DNA of 64,000 nt from Limnephilus marmoratus (taxonomy: Eukaryota > Arthropoda > Insecta > Trichoptera > Limnephilidae). Position numbers and translations under genes: made by a program. The first letter of the stretch is position 1, and each line of letters opens with the position of its first letter. The stretch lies in assembly GCA_917880885.1 (NCBI GenBank), contig OU862920.1, positions 2,790,001 through 2,854,000 on the forward strand, written 5' to 3'. Positions 9,641 to 22,189 of this stretch are shown in pieces. The notes under the pieces were generated by a model. It was not told the origin of the DNA, made no database searches, and was given only the letters and a program-made list of their open reading frames with translations.

Positions 9641-12600
9641 AAAAAGATATTTTCCTTGTAATTTAAACAACACTATCAAATAAAACACAATTGAGTTTCT
9701 CTGTAAGGAAAGAGGAGATTTATTTTGTTAATCTCACAAGATTTACCTAGAGAAAAGTATCTAGTAACAAAGAAAAGAAAAGACATTTTATGATATTAAT
9801 TGTAATGTCGATTCCTTAATCACAATCACAACAGCTACTTTTAATTATTGAAATTAATCTTATCAATTTGCTTTATCGTAGCTCATAGATTATTTTTATT
9901 ATATTTTTAATTATCCATATAAAATACAAATTTAACTAAACTTTAATATTTTTCTGACTTTACATCCGGGTTAAATCTTTCCCACAGGAAAAACTAAACC
10001 CTTCCACACACTTTTCCACAAATGATCATTTAGTCAATCTACACTAGGCAAGTGTACTATATAAGTATAATAAATACAAAATAATACAAGAACAACATGT
10101 CAACCTACCAGAGACCAAATGGGAAAATAGTTCACCGACTCCAGATATTTTCATATCAGAGGGTTCGGCTCTGTGGAACTCCTAATTGGACCTATAAATT
10201 CTACTGATCCCTCAATATAAATATTTAAAAAATCTTTTTTAATCCTACATGTATTTAAAATGACTAATTTTTGCATTTTATATATAAATTCTTTGACAAA
10301 TCTAATATGCCTAAATTTTGAATGAGAGAGCTAGGTATAACGCCAGTAGCCGAAATAACAAATGGTTATATTTTTATAGTCTGAGAACGCCAAATTCTTT
10401 TTATCTCATTTCCTAAATCTGTAGGTATATTTTCTTATTTTTTCAGAAACTGATTTTTTAATATTATCTACAGGAATTTGGAATTGCTACATCAATGATA
10501 TAAGATATTTTTTTAAAGTTATAACTATTATCATAAATATATTTAAATTAAATTAAATTATTACATTGTTCGGACTATTACGTGTGTCCGTAAAATATCA
10601 TTAGATAATTTCGCCTAGGATTTGAACGGTTCTTAAAACTTAACTAATGAATGAATGGTTGAGATTGTTTTCGTGAAGTTTCGCTTCTACCGCGTGTGAA
10701 CTGCACTCGATTTTTTTTTATTATGCGACGTCTATTGAGTTTCGTTATACCGTCTTCATTTAACTAAAATATTACAATTTGATGTTTCACTCATTAAGTT
10801 AAAAATAAAAATATATAAATAATTTGTTCGTCTAAAAGATGACTTTTCTTTAATCACTTTAAGTATTTTATTACATATTAAGATGACAATATACCCTAAA
10901 ATATATTCAGAATCTTAACGACGTAAGTAAAGAAACCGTGTATAGAAATTGCGACTCGCGACCCGTGCTTTGGACGAACCTACTGTCGAATTTGCCGTAT
11001 CAAAGAAAAGAGGAAGAAGATAAATAATGTGCGAATCTTAAGAGGGCATACGTCATTTTCAAAAAAGTTTTTAGACGTATTGACTCTTTTCCACAAAAAA
11101 TTATAAATGGATTTCGAAAGATTGTTCTTTTATCTAGCATTCGTATGTAATAAATTTTTAGAATTTTTTTAAATTTTTAGTATAATAAGGTTATTTCATA
11201 GGTCGTTGGCAGATTTGTTAAATTTTCAAAAAAAAAATTGTATTATACCACACCCATTTCAAATAATGTAATCATGCAGTAAAATAAATCCATACATTAT
11301 CTAGCAGAGTTATGTATTAGAATTTTAATTTTAGTTTCAATAAAATCATTAAAAAATATGTACGTACATGTGTTTCTTGACGAAAATTGGTCCATTTGTG
11401 TATTTATTTGCTCACTTAAAAAACTAATATATTTCAGATTTTTTTAACATTCTTATTAAATTTAGACATTATTGAAAAATGATAAATACTTATAATCAAA
11501 AAATAACTACAAAAAGAACACTATTTTAATAGTTTTATCATCACGCCTTTCAGCATTTTTGGATGAAGGTATAAATTAAAGCTAATTTGGATTGAAATAA
11601 ATTCGATATTGAGTTATAATTTAAAAAAGCTGGTACGGAGTTAATTAATCTTTCTCATTGTAACCGCCCTGCACGATCGGAAGAACAACTTTACACAAAA
11701 TGTGGATTTTCGTCCGCTGGCTGGTTAAACGCTCTTAACGACGTAAGTGAAGAAAGCGTGTAAACAAATATACGCCGCGGCACGGCGTATTGCACGAACG
11801 TACGGTCGAATTCACCCTAGCAGGCCTGGAGATTCGACCTTTCTGCAGCGTTGATTTTAATTAATTCTGAAGAACGTGCTACAAATATTAAAAATGTAAA
11901 CACATGTTGTCCTCCCGAAATTATTAATTCATCGTCTAGAAAAATAAAATCTGGTGCTTACCGCTAACTTTATAGTTGAAAAACGGGTTATATAGTTTTC
12001 AAATCGTTGTACGTAAAATATATTAATGGTAAGTTACTGTTTTTATTAATCTAGTATATAAATAATTCGCATTTCTTGTGCGGCATGGAAATAAAAAAGT
12101 TATTTTAGTTACGGATTCGCCGGAAATGATTAAAATGTAAGTTTTGAGCGTACAAAAATTATTAGGATTGTGTACCGCCTTAAGTTGAATTTAATGACAT
12201 TAAGTATCATAACACATGGTTCGGTTGCTGATGGGTGAGTAAACCCTCGCCCACCGGTGAATAAACAGTGACTTATGTTATGATAGTTTAAAGTATTTCT
12301 CGCGGTGAAACATCCATCATATAAATAAAATGTAAGTGGGCCGATGATGCACAAAACAGTCAGAGGACGTCATAGTTGATTGTTTTCTATTGGCACTGAT
12401 TGTTGCAATTTCACCGTTGTATTATACCAAAGTAGATAGGAAGGCGTGGGATTAAAGCTTGGAAAGTGTGGATGCTAGCTGCATAGATATAGGCGTGTGT
12501 TTTTTAAGTGAAAACTTTTTTAGCATCGTTGTGATTTAAAACTCGATGAAACGAAAAATACATCTACAGCATTTTGGTGCGGCCCGCGAGCACTTTTGGT

Positions 12601-13885
12601 ACGGCTTGCTGAAAATACTTACCGTATTTGTAAAACATAAGCTTGTAAATAATATTATAATTTATTGAATTATTGCTAAAAATAAATATACACTCTCAAA
12701 AATAAGCGCGAAAAAGCTGCGCAACCGAAACTACGCGAGCGCCTCATCAAACGGCGTAGGTACAACAAACTTGGCATAAACTGTAACTAGAAACTACACG
12801 CGCGCCCTCCGACGGCCTCACTAAAATGCGGCCTAAGCAGGAATTATTTCTGCTAGGAGCTAACTTTATACAACATATAATATAATGTTTACGAAACGCA
12901 CATAGCGTAGAGTAGAACTGTCGTTTTGAATTTGCTTCTATGAGGTTTTTTGTTAGTATTAGGCAGTACTTTCTGGAAAAAAAATAGCAAACAATCAGTG
13001 ACGACAATAACATCTGTTGTTATCTATTTCTATCAATTAGTTGCCTTACCAGCAGCAAGCACACTTAGCGAAAACTTGTACGAAGGGAGTTATTTGTAGG
13101 AAGTTTTTCTTATTTATTTTTAATCAATTCCGCGGTTTTCCTACCCTGATCAAAAACTCTGTGCACGCCACTGCTGGTAGGTACGTGCGTACATATGCAC
13201 CAATGTTTCTAGAAATCAGGTTAGATACAAATACGTATGTGGTCCAACGTCCTTTTTTAGTTTGACTTTAATTTCTTATTATTATACGATAAAGAAATTA
13301 ACGTTTAAAAAATATCACAGTTTTGATGACAATTCCATTCAGAAAGGATAAAAAATTATGTGATTTCTATATATGTATATTGCTACACTTCTGCCATAAA
13401 AAACGGTTAAATTAAAAAATATATATTGTAAACGTTAAATAAATATAAAATTATTAAAATTTCATTGCAGTAATATCTGCTGTAAAATGCAGGAAAACCA
13501 TTTACGTGTTCTGAGCGCAATATGATTTAAGCTGGTGGACTGATGGCCCCTACGCCGACCCATTCCAAGTTAAAACCACTCTTGTGTTTGAAAATCTCCT
13601 ACTACCACGACAGAAAGCCGAAAAAGTTGCTTGTGTTGTGATGGAGGACTTAGCCAGCCGAAGAATTGAAAACGCGACGCCCGGGTGGAACACAAACGTG
13701 ATGCCCACTTAGCCACTGACCGGTCAAATATGTACTCGTATGTACGATTGGACAATATTTACGACCGTATGATACATCATATGATCGCATTTGAGTTCCC
13801 AGTGTAAATAAAAACGTACAAAACTAGGGCTTTCGCACTTGCAAGATGTTGTGAGGGTTAAGAAGTAGGGTATGAAGAGGAAAGG
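9641..13885. other. Long AT-rich intergenic stretch with old repeat pieces, no gene seen
   Basis: Contains a Helentron-like 3' end at about 10660-10712 and a 5' end at about 12505-12570. A diverged direct duplication lies at 10915-11000 and 11735-11820 (CTTAACGACGTAAGT core). A match to 20-110 lies at 11940-12030. Short open frames at 12130-13265 and 13570-13755 have no recognisable content. Confidence 0.5.
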
Positions 13886-13887
13886 TA

Positions 13888-14369
13888 GAGTCTGTCAAAT
13901 AAGAGTAGAAAGTATAAAAAAATTGAACTACAAAATTTGTAGGCTGGCAACACCAATTTTACTGTCAAATATTATTTCAAATCTCAATGACACCGAATGT
14001 ATAAAACACTGTAATCACATTTAAAAAAACATTTTTTTGTTCTTAAAGAAAAAAAAATGAATTCAAAGAAGCACTGTTGTTAAGGTACCTCATAAAATTG
14101 ATTAAATGGGTTTTATAAAGTGATTTGCATTAATTTCATATAGCATAAATTTGAATTAAACGGTAGGTAGAAAGGAAGAATCACTAATGGTGAGTTTAGT
14201 TACACTACTTTTAGGGTCTGAATGAGTTAAATATATTCAGATCTAAAATTAGAGACATGATCTAAAACCCGGCCAACGCAAGGTACTTAAGCTAGAATTA
14301 AATAAATGTCAGCAATTTCTAACTGTGCTTTTTATTTTCCTATGTTTTCTACTCTTATTTGACAGACTG
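13888..14369 (+). mobile_element. Tc1/mariner-type MITE, copy 3 (482 bp)
   Basis: TA at 13886-13887 and 14370-14371. The inverted ends share AGTCTGTCAAATAAGAGTAG without mismatch. Shorter than the copies at 2465 and 22639. Confidence 0.85.
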
Positions 14370-14447
14370 TAGGAGAGCTAGGAAAGTAGGTACCCACCGG
14401 GTTGTGTATATCTGGTTATAAAATACATCTAAATCATTTTATTTCAG

Positions 14448-14638
14448 GCAACATTTCAATATTAAATTCCTATGACGATATTAAACTAAGAGCATCATCC
14501 ATATCGAAGGTGCGCAAATATACCGATGAGATGAAGTTGATTATTAATTTCTGTAAGATTTCAGTTGTAATTATTGTGATAGCTGTTTCGGCGTTCAAGA
14601 TCATTTTCAAACTGTGGTTAGACGACTTATTTATATGA
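14448..14638 (+). CDS. Possible 3'-terminal exon with one membrane segment (unrecognised)
   Basis: A TTTTATTTCAG acceptor at 14437-14447 opens a frame in phase 1. It encodes about 63 residues: NISILNSYDDIKLRASS, a basic KVRKYTDEMK stretch, then a hydrophobic segment (ISVVIIVIAVSAF) and a short end KLWLDDLFI before TGA. It could be the last exon of a membrane protein whose other exons lie outside or are lost, or chance. No family is recognised, and no partner exon was found nearby. Confidence 0.25.
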
Positions 14639-14889
14639 TTCTAATTACCCACTCCCACTTTCAGTGGTTCCTGATTTTGAATGATTCATTCCAGGTTTTA
14701 ACTGATTTACTGAGAAAATAATTATGGTAACAATTATCACTATCACAATTATTATCTCAGTAAAACGGTTTAATACAAAATTTGATAGTTTAATATTTGG
14801 GATTTATTTTAAGAACGGTAAAAGATTTTACGTCACTTTATTCATTTAAAATTCTCTTCACTGCCATAGTAAGAAGTAATTTAGAATAC

Positions 14890-15120
14890 AATTCCACTAT
14901 TGGCCCCCATACTACAAAGCACATCAATTAAAAATTGAGAGAGTTCAGCATTCTTGTGTTCAACGTTCATTTATCTTGTAGGAGAACCAAGAGCGATCTG
15001 GTACTTTTATTCAAATTAATAAATGGCTCAATTGACGCACCGGACTTAACAAATCTAATAACTTTTCGAGTACCAAATCGTGACACGAGGCTTGAAGACC
15101 TGTTCTGTGTTTATCCGTAG
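14890..15120 (+). pseudogene. LINE reverse-transcriptase C-terminal relic
   Basis: A frameshifted fragment: YYKAHQLKIERVQHSCVQRS in one frame, then LVLLFKLINGSIDAPDL and LITFRVPNRDTR in another. This is the segment after the thumb of Jockey/CR1-like LINE proteins. Inactive. Confidence 0.7.
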
Positions 15121-15347
15121 AAAACTAACTATTTCATTAACTACCCAATCTAAAGACTGCCTAGGCTTGGAAATGAATTCGGTTGGTTGATTTAGGTATT
15201 CCATAACAAAATTAATGTCAGAAATTTCTAAAATTCTACTTTTAAATTCTTTTAATGTTAAGGAAGAGAAACATCAATATAAAATTATTTGATATATTAT
15301 TGTTTCTTTTTTAATTATTATTCTATTATAATTATATATATATAGTA

Positions 15348-15415
15348 TTGTTTAGTTTTTTTGCTCACTTTTTTGCTCACTTTTTTTGCTCACTTTTTTT
15401 GCTCACTTTTATTTT
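15348..15415. repeat. TTTTTTGCTCAC short tandem repeat
   Basis: Five diverged copies of a roughly 12-14 bp unit built on GCTCACTTTTTT. Confidence 0.8.
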
Positions 15416-15419
15416 GACG

Positions 15420-15635
15420 CAAAAACGACCAGTATGCCCTTTACGTTTCACCCACCTTAAGGTTCACTTTCGGTTGAAGGAAATTCAGACAAGGAAGCTG
15501 GTAGTATTTTTTTTTCGACAAAATAAAATATATATGCAGGGATTTATTCTCCGATACGAATCAGCGGCGAAAACTAGAAGCTCTACTCGAATCACTCGAT
15601 TCGGCTCGGTTATACTTCCCGTCGACAGGTGCGCA
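15420..15635. repeat. Dispersed repeat pair, copy 1
   Basis: Shares long blocks with 19965-20185 (CCACCTTAAGGTTC, CGACAAAATAAAATATATAT, GATACGAATCAGCGGCGAA). Same orientation. Possibly part of the rolling-circle complex that follows. Confidence 0.7.
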
Positions 15636-15639
15636 TAAA

Positions 15640-16390
15640 AAACGATAGACGTCTTTTCGACCATCAGTTTCAGTAAATAAAATGTTAGGAGGTATCTATC
15701 TCTATTCAAATGGCTGCGAAAGTTGAGAAAGATATATTGTCAATTTCCCATATAAAACTGATTTTTGCTAGGAATTTTTTTTTTTGCTAGAAATTTATTC
15801 TAATAAATTAAACGGCATTCTTGAAAAGAGCTTGGAAAAATGGACATTTTAAAGGCCCTTTGCGGGGTGGTAGATTACAGCATGAAAAAACATTTTGCAA
15901 GAGATATTTTCAAATAATCATAAAATATACAAGGTTTAGAAACTTTTAATATAAAAACATTTGTAGCTTTCCATTTAAAATATTTCACAATGTCGCGTCA
16001 AACTTTGCAATTTTATTTGACATTTGCGAAAAATTCAATGACATCGATAATGCACATGGTTTTCAGCCTGTTAAATCGGTAAATATTTTAAATGTTTATT
16101 TAATTTTCCTCAACCTTGCAATACTGAACATGGAACACTATCCAAAACCACCGCAAGTTTTCAGCGAGGACCTGACAGCATTAGCTGACGTAATTTGTAT
16201 GTAAAATGTTCTAAAACGGGCGCAGGTGTTCGATTTTCAGGCTGTGCTTGAGGTGGTTACGACAAAGTTTAATGGTAGTCTTGCCATATAGATAAAATGT
16301 TATTTTAGAATATTTTGATGAACTAGGTAGGTACCGTGAAAATTACATAAACGGATAAATTATCCACGGGTATCATCAATAAATTGTAGC
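15640..16390. other. Intergenic stretch, no gene seen
   Basis: AT-rich, no recognisable coding or repeat structure until the tandem array begins. Confidence 0.4.
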
Positions 16391-16394
16391 TCAC

Positions 16395-17060
16395 GAACGA
16401 CTGGACCAAATTGCAAAATTCTTTTTGAGTTGGTTTCGTTATTGTTCGGGCAAGGTTTGTATAAAACTACTGATGAGGTCTGGAATTATAAAATTTGTTT
16501 AAAATGAATCGCCGAAATCTATATATGCGCATAGCTTCCGAGCGAATGCACCAAATTGAATAATTCTTTCTTTGTTGTAATTGTTATTATTAGGGCAAGA
16601 TCTGAATAAAATTACTGGTGAGCTCTGGCATAACGAAATTTGTTTAAAAATGATTCGCCGAAATGTAAGTACGCTCATAACTTCAGAACGACTGCACGTA
16701 ATTGAATAATTCTTTTTTTGTTGCGTTCCTTATTGTTAGGACAAAGTTTGAATAAATCCACTGGTGAGCTCTGGCATCATGAAATTTGCATACAAATGAA
16801 TCGCGGAAATGAATGTACGCGCATAACTTCCGAAAGACTGCACCAAATTGAATAATTCTTTTTTTGTTGTCTTCGACACTGTTAAGACAAAATTTTGTAT
16901 AAAACTGCTGGTGAGCTCTGGCATTATCAAATTTGCATAAAAATGAATCGTCGAAATGTATGTACGCGTATAACTTCCGAAAGACTGCACCAAATTGAAT
17001 AATTCTTTTTTTGTAATGTTTGTTTATTGGCTGGTGAGCTTTGGCATTACGAAAGTTGCG
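16395..17060. repeat. 146-bp tandem repeat, about 4.5 copies
   Basis: The AATTG[A/C]A anchor recurs at 16409, 16554, 16700, 16846 and 16993 (spacing 145-147). Units contain GGTGAGCTCTGGCAT and a TAACTTCCGAAAGACTGCAC block. Because 147 is a multiple of three, a 133-codon minus frame runs through it with a 49-residue repeat. There is no sign that it is translated. Confidence 0.9.
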
Positions 17061-17089
17061 TAAAAAAATTTCAATAGGCGGCACGCGAG

Positions 17090-17735
17090 CTGTTTGAAAA
17101 CTAAATGTAACGGCAATGAAATAATGAAGCTTAGAAGAGGGGGAAGAAAACCAGGGAGGGGGAGGGTTAGCTGGTAAGGGGGAGGGGAACTCGGGAGGGG
17201 GGTTTGCGGGATGGGGGAAGGGGGGGGGGATGGGAGTAGAGTACGCTATGAAAGAATATTTTATGTTTTTGTTTTACTCGAATAAAACTAAATTTTAGTT
17301 TATAAAAAAATCTGAATAATACATTTTTGTAGCGCCGTTTTTGCGAAAAATTACTACATGTCTATTTAGTACCAATAATACCAGTAATAAACCTTAGTTG
17401 TTGATTCTAAAAAAATGTGACGAATACATTTTTATAGCGTTTCTGTAAATCCTTTACTCAGATAAAACACAGTTTCACTTTCTAAAAAATGCTGAATAGC
17501 ACATTTTTGTTTATTGGATGGTGAGCTCTGGTATTATGAAATTTGCATTAAAATATTTTAATACGTGGGACGCGAGCTGTTTGAAAACTAAATGTACCAA
17601 GAATGAATTAATGAAGTGCGGGAGGGGGGGGAGGAAACCCAGGGAGGGGGAGGGTAACCTGGGAAGGGGGAAGGGAACTCGGGAGGGGGTTTTGCGGGAT
17701 GGAGGAAGGGGGGGGGGGGGTAGAGTAGAGATGAA
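17090..17735. repeat. Duplicated G-rich segment, about 483-bp spacing
   Basis: Two copies of GACGCGAGCTGTTTGAAAAC-type sequence, each followed by a purine tract with many GGGG runs (17130-17235 and 17615-17725). The tracts could form G-quadruplexes on the + strand. Open frames here are low-complexity artefacts. Confidence 0.8.
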
Positions 17736-17860
17736 AGAATATTTTTTCTGTTCTTTTTTACTCGAATAAAACAAAATTTTAAAAGGATACATACCAGGAG
17801 TGCAGAACTAAGCAAGGGAAAATATATTAAGAAAATGTTTTTTTTTTTCAATTATTTCTG

Positions 17861-19520
17861 GCTTTTTGGGTAAGGTGAATTTATTTGCATTTAATTTTTT
17901 TTATTTTACATGAGCTCCACACAGGAGACCCTGAGGAAAATGATTCCCCTCAGGGTCATGTCATCTTTGGAGATGCTGGGTGGAGGGTTTTTTAAGGCAA
18001 AGAAGGAGATGAGAGTTCTGGGAAGGAAAAGGATTTAAAGAGTGGGTAGGGGTCTGGGGTTCAGTGTGTCCTGGTCATCCGCATCCAAGACCTGGACAAA
18101 CCTCACCCCATGAACCCGGGCACCCCTACTAAATCACCAAACGTAGCGAACCACTTGGAGTGACCTACGGCATAGGTGTTGGTTATCCAATAAAGGTCAA
18201 TTTTGGGGATTTGTATTTCTAAATAACATTTTATACAACGGGTACCCGGCATGCGTTGCAAAATCACTGTAACCTCGGTGTCAACTTAACTGTAATGGTT
18301 TCATTCCAAGTTCCGGGAAACTACATTATAATACAACTGCCTTGCAAACGCATGCCCTGTATTATAACATAATATACAAAGGGTACCCGGCATGCGTTGC
18401 AAGGTCACTGCAACCTCAGGTAGAACTCAGGATGAAATTATGCATTGCTTAAATATTTTTTTTATATTAGCTCCACACAGGAGGCACTCATGAAAACAAT
18501 TTCCCTAGGGGCCTATGTCATCTTTGAGGATGCTGTGTGGAGGGTTTTTTAAGGGAAAGGACGGAGAAAAAGATATGAATTTAATTTTTTTTTTTTACAT
18601 GAGCTCCACACTGGAGACCGTGGGGAAAATAATTTCCCTCAGGTCCTATGTCATCTTTGGGGATGCTGTGTGGAGGATTATTTTTAGAAAAGGAAAAGGC
18701 TTTTTGGGAAAGGTGAATTTATTTGCATTTAATTATTTTTTTATATGAGCTCCACACAGGAGACCCTGAGAAAAATAATTTCCCTCAGGGTCATGTCATC
18801 TTTGGAGATTCTGGGTGGAGGGTTTTTTAAGGCAAAGAAGGAGATGAGAGTTCTGGGAAGGAAAAGGGTTTAAGGGTTGGGTAGGGGTCTGGGGTTCAGT
18901 GTGTCCTGGTCATCCGCATCCAAGACCAGGACAAACCTCACCCCATGAACCCGGGCACCCCTACTAAATCACCAAACGTAGCGAACCACTTGGAGTGACC
19001 TACGGCGTAGGTGTTGGTTATCCAATAAAGGTCAATTTTGGGGATTTGTATTTCTAAATAACATTTTATACAACGGGTACCCGGCATGCGTTGCAAAATC
19101 ACTGTAACCTCGGTGTCAACTTAACTGTAATTGTTTCATTCCAAGTTCCGGGAAACTACATTATAATGCAAGCGCCTTGCAAACGCATGCCCTGTATTAT
19201 AACATAATATACAAAGGGTACCCGGCATGCGTTGCAAGGTCACTGCAACCTCAAGTAGAACTCAGGATGAAATTATGCATTGCTAAAATATTTTTTTTAC
19301 ATTAGCTCCACACAGGAGGCACTGATGAAAACAATTTCCCTAGGGGCCTATGTCATCTTTGAGGATGCTGTGTGGAGGGTTTTTTAAGGGAAAGGACGGA
19401 GAAAAAGATATGCATTTAATTATTTTTTTTACATGAGCTCCACACAGGAGGCCGTGGGGAAAATAATTTCCCTCAGGTCCTATGTCATCTTTGGGGATGC
19501 TGTGTGGAGGATTTTTTTTA
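17861..19520 (+). repeat. 838-bp tandem duplication carrying CTCCACACAG modules
   Basis: Anchor GCTTTTTGGG occurs at 17861 and 18699. The two units are collinear and nearly identical. Each contains one long CTCCACACAG-family copy, two GGGTACCCGGCATGCG boxes and two shorter CTCCACACAG stem-loop modules. Confidence 0.88.
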
Positions 19521-19739
19521 GAAAAGGAAGGAGATGAGAGTTCTGGGAAGGAAAAGGGTTTAAGGGGTGGGTAGGAATCTGGGGTTCAGTGTGTCCTGGG
19601 CTTCCGCCTCCAAGAACTAGGCAGACCTCACCGCATGAACCCGGGCACCCCTACTAAATCACCAAACGTAGCGAACCACTTGAGGTGACCTATGGCACAG
19701 GTGTTGGTTATCCAATAGTAGACAACTTTGGGGAGTTGT

Positions 19740-19915
19740 ATTTCTACATTACATTATATACAACGGGTACCCGGCATGCGTTGCAAGGTCACTGTTACCT
19801 CAGGTTTCTTCATATATTTAATTTAACACACACTCCTCCTCGCTTCATCCACGTTCACACGTTAAATCGCATAGTGTTTTAACCCGTTAGTTGCTTCTGC
19901 AACGGGCCCCGCTAG
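19740..19915 (+). mobile_element. Helitron-like 3' terminus 1
   Basis: Ends with hairpin CCCGTT...AACGGG, then CCCCG and CTAG at 19912-19915 followed by T, the rolling-circle CTRR end. The preceding ACACACTCCTCCTCGCTTCA block is shared with the terminus at 22529. Confidence 0.75.
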
Positions 19916-19929
19916 TATATATATTAATG

Positions 19930-20190
19930 CACAGTTTTATCGACGACTCGCGTTCCGAAAATCGACCCCTTGCCCTTGCGTTTCAACCACCTTAAGGTTC
20001 GCTTTCGCTTGAGGACAAAAATTCAGCCACGAAAATTAAGACACGAAATGGGGAGGTTTTTTTTTTCGACAAAATAAAATATATATAGAGATTTATTCTC
20101 TGATACGAATCAGCGGCGAACACTAGAACTTCTAATTAAATCACTCAATTCGGCTAGGTTCTATTTCCCGCCGACAGATAGCGTTTCAAA
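19930..20190. repeat. Dispersed repeat pair, copy 2
   Basis: Partner of 15420-15635, same strand, with a few small insertions. Confidence 0.7.
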
Positions 20191-21180
20191 AAAAAAAAGT
20201 GTCAAAAAAGGCGTTTGTTTCAATACCATTTTGCCTTTATACGGGAATATTGAGTCAGGTCAGGATCTTAGATGTCAAATATTTAGCCTAACAAAACAGA
20301 ACTCTCAGCGCATCTCAGCGGTTTCGGTCGTCGTTTTGCCGAAAACGTCATTGCCGCTGAAAAACCGATTCCGGGTTAGATGTTTTAAAAAAAATTGATA
20401 GCCGGAAAGATTCCGCAACTTTTAACACCAATTATACATGCCCATCCCATGTAAAAATGTTTAGGAGAAGATGCCAAAACTCGAAGTTTTCCAAAAAAAA
20501 TCACCAAAACACGTGCTTAGACATTTCTTCAGAAGTGTAAATTTTACTGGCCAGGTAAATTCAAATGTAATTCATTGCTGAGTAGGTACTTATTTCGGTA
20601 GTATTGCAAATATGATGAAAAAGAGAAAAGATTGCAGGAATTTTTAAGGAAATGCGCAGGTAGGTACCTACGCGAGTAGGTAGCTATACAAGCGTATTAG
20701 GTTTAAATGCAATACTAAGGTAAGGTTGTTTCGATGATATTGAACAATTCAACTTTTTTTTAAAGTTAATTTTCAGGTTCTGTGTTGGTTCTATTCAAGT
20801 TCTGTTTTTTTATCATTATAGGCCAGTTACATCACAAATCTGAAATAATTACAAAACTTTCCAAAACAGAAAATTTACTAGAAAAATTTGAAGAATTTTT
20901 TTTTTAAATAACCCAGGCTTATTATTTTATTTATTTTGAAATGTGTTGATTATTTATGAATGAAGCATGGTTCTATTTGGACATTGTTAAATAATAATAA
21001 AAAATATATAACGTGTGTTCTAGGTAGGTACTTACTAGCAGGGGCTTTTTTCATTTAAAAATCAAAACATGATATTGAATAAATTTATTTGTAGTAGGTA
21101 TTGCAAATTTTATGAAAAAAGCAAAAAGATTGACGGAAATTTTTAAGTATGTAGCTACACAATTAATTCGGTCATAATGC
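20191..21180. other. Stretch inside the rolling-circle complex, no gene seen
   Basis: AT-rich sequence with scattered TAGGTAGGTACCTA motifs. No coding frame. It may be the body of the second Helitron-like element. Confidence 0.4.
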
Positions 21181-22085
21181 AATACAACGCGTACCTGGCA
21201 TGCGTTGCAAGTCCACTGTAACCTCGGGGTCAACTTAACTGTAATAGTTCCATCGCAAGTCCTGGGAAACTACATTATAATGCAAGCACCTGCTCTATAT
21301 AACATTATATACAACGGGTACCCGGCATGCGTTGCAAGGCCACTCTAACCTCGGGGTCAATTAAACTGTTATGGTTCCATCCCAAGTCCCGGGAAACTAC
21401 ATTATATTGCAAGCGCCTGCACTATATAACATTATATACAACGGGTACCCGGAATGCGTTGCAAGGCCACTCTAACCTCGGGGTCAATTAAACTGTTATG
21501 GTTCCATCCCAAGCCCCGGAAAACTACATTATAATGCAAGCGCCTGAAACTATATAACTTTATATACAATGGGTACCCGGCATGCGTTGCAAAGTCACTG
21601 TAACCTCGGGGTCATCTTAACTGTAATGGTTCCATTCCAAGTCCAGGGAAACTACATTATAATGCAATCGCCTGCACTATATAACATTATATACAACGGG
21701 TACCCGGCATGCGTTGCAAGGTCACTTTAACCTCGGGGTCAATTAAACTGTAATGGTTCCATCCTAAGTTCCGGGAAACCACATTATAATGCAAGTGCCT
21801 GCACTATATAACATAATATGCAACGAGTACCCGGCATGCGTTGCAAGCCCACTTTAACCTCGGCTCAACTAAACTGTAATGGTTCCATCCCAAGTCCCGG
21901 GAAACTACATTATAATGCAAGTGCACTATATCACATTACATACAACGGGTACCCGGCATGCGTTGCAATATCAATGTAACCTCGGGTTCAACTTAAATGT
22001 AATGGTTACATCCAAGTCCCGGGAAACAACATTATAATGCAAGCGCCTGCACTATACAACATTATATATAACGGGTACCCGGCAT
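21180..22085 (+). repeat. 127-bp tandem array, 8 copies
   Basis: The GTACC of the CGGGTACCCGGCATGCG box falls at 21191, 21318, 21445, 21573, 21700, 21827, 21949 and 22075. Each unit also has TCCCGGGAAACTACATTATA. It sits just inside the Helitron-like 3' end, as internal arrays often do. Confidence 0.92.
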
Positions 22086-22140
22086 TAGTTAGATGAAGTT
22101 TTACTTCAGTCGTGTGGTCTAAAGCACACTTTTTTTAAGT
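22082..22140 (+). mobile_element. Hairpin end of a Helentron-like family 2 element
   Basis: Contains GAAGTTTTACTTCAGTCGTG and TGGTCTAAAGCACAC. This is only the terminal 60 bp, spliced directly to the last 127-bp unit. Confidence 0.6.
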
Positions 22141-22189
22141 TAATTTTCACGTTCTGTGTTAGTTCTTCTTCGATTTCTATGAAACTTTG

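Noticed and set aside
16683..17084. 133-codon minus-strand frame with internal 49-residue repeat
   Set aside because: Produced by a 146-bp tandem array with period near a codon multiple; no homology and no start context.
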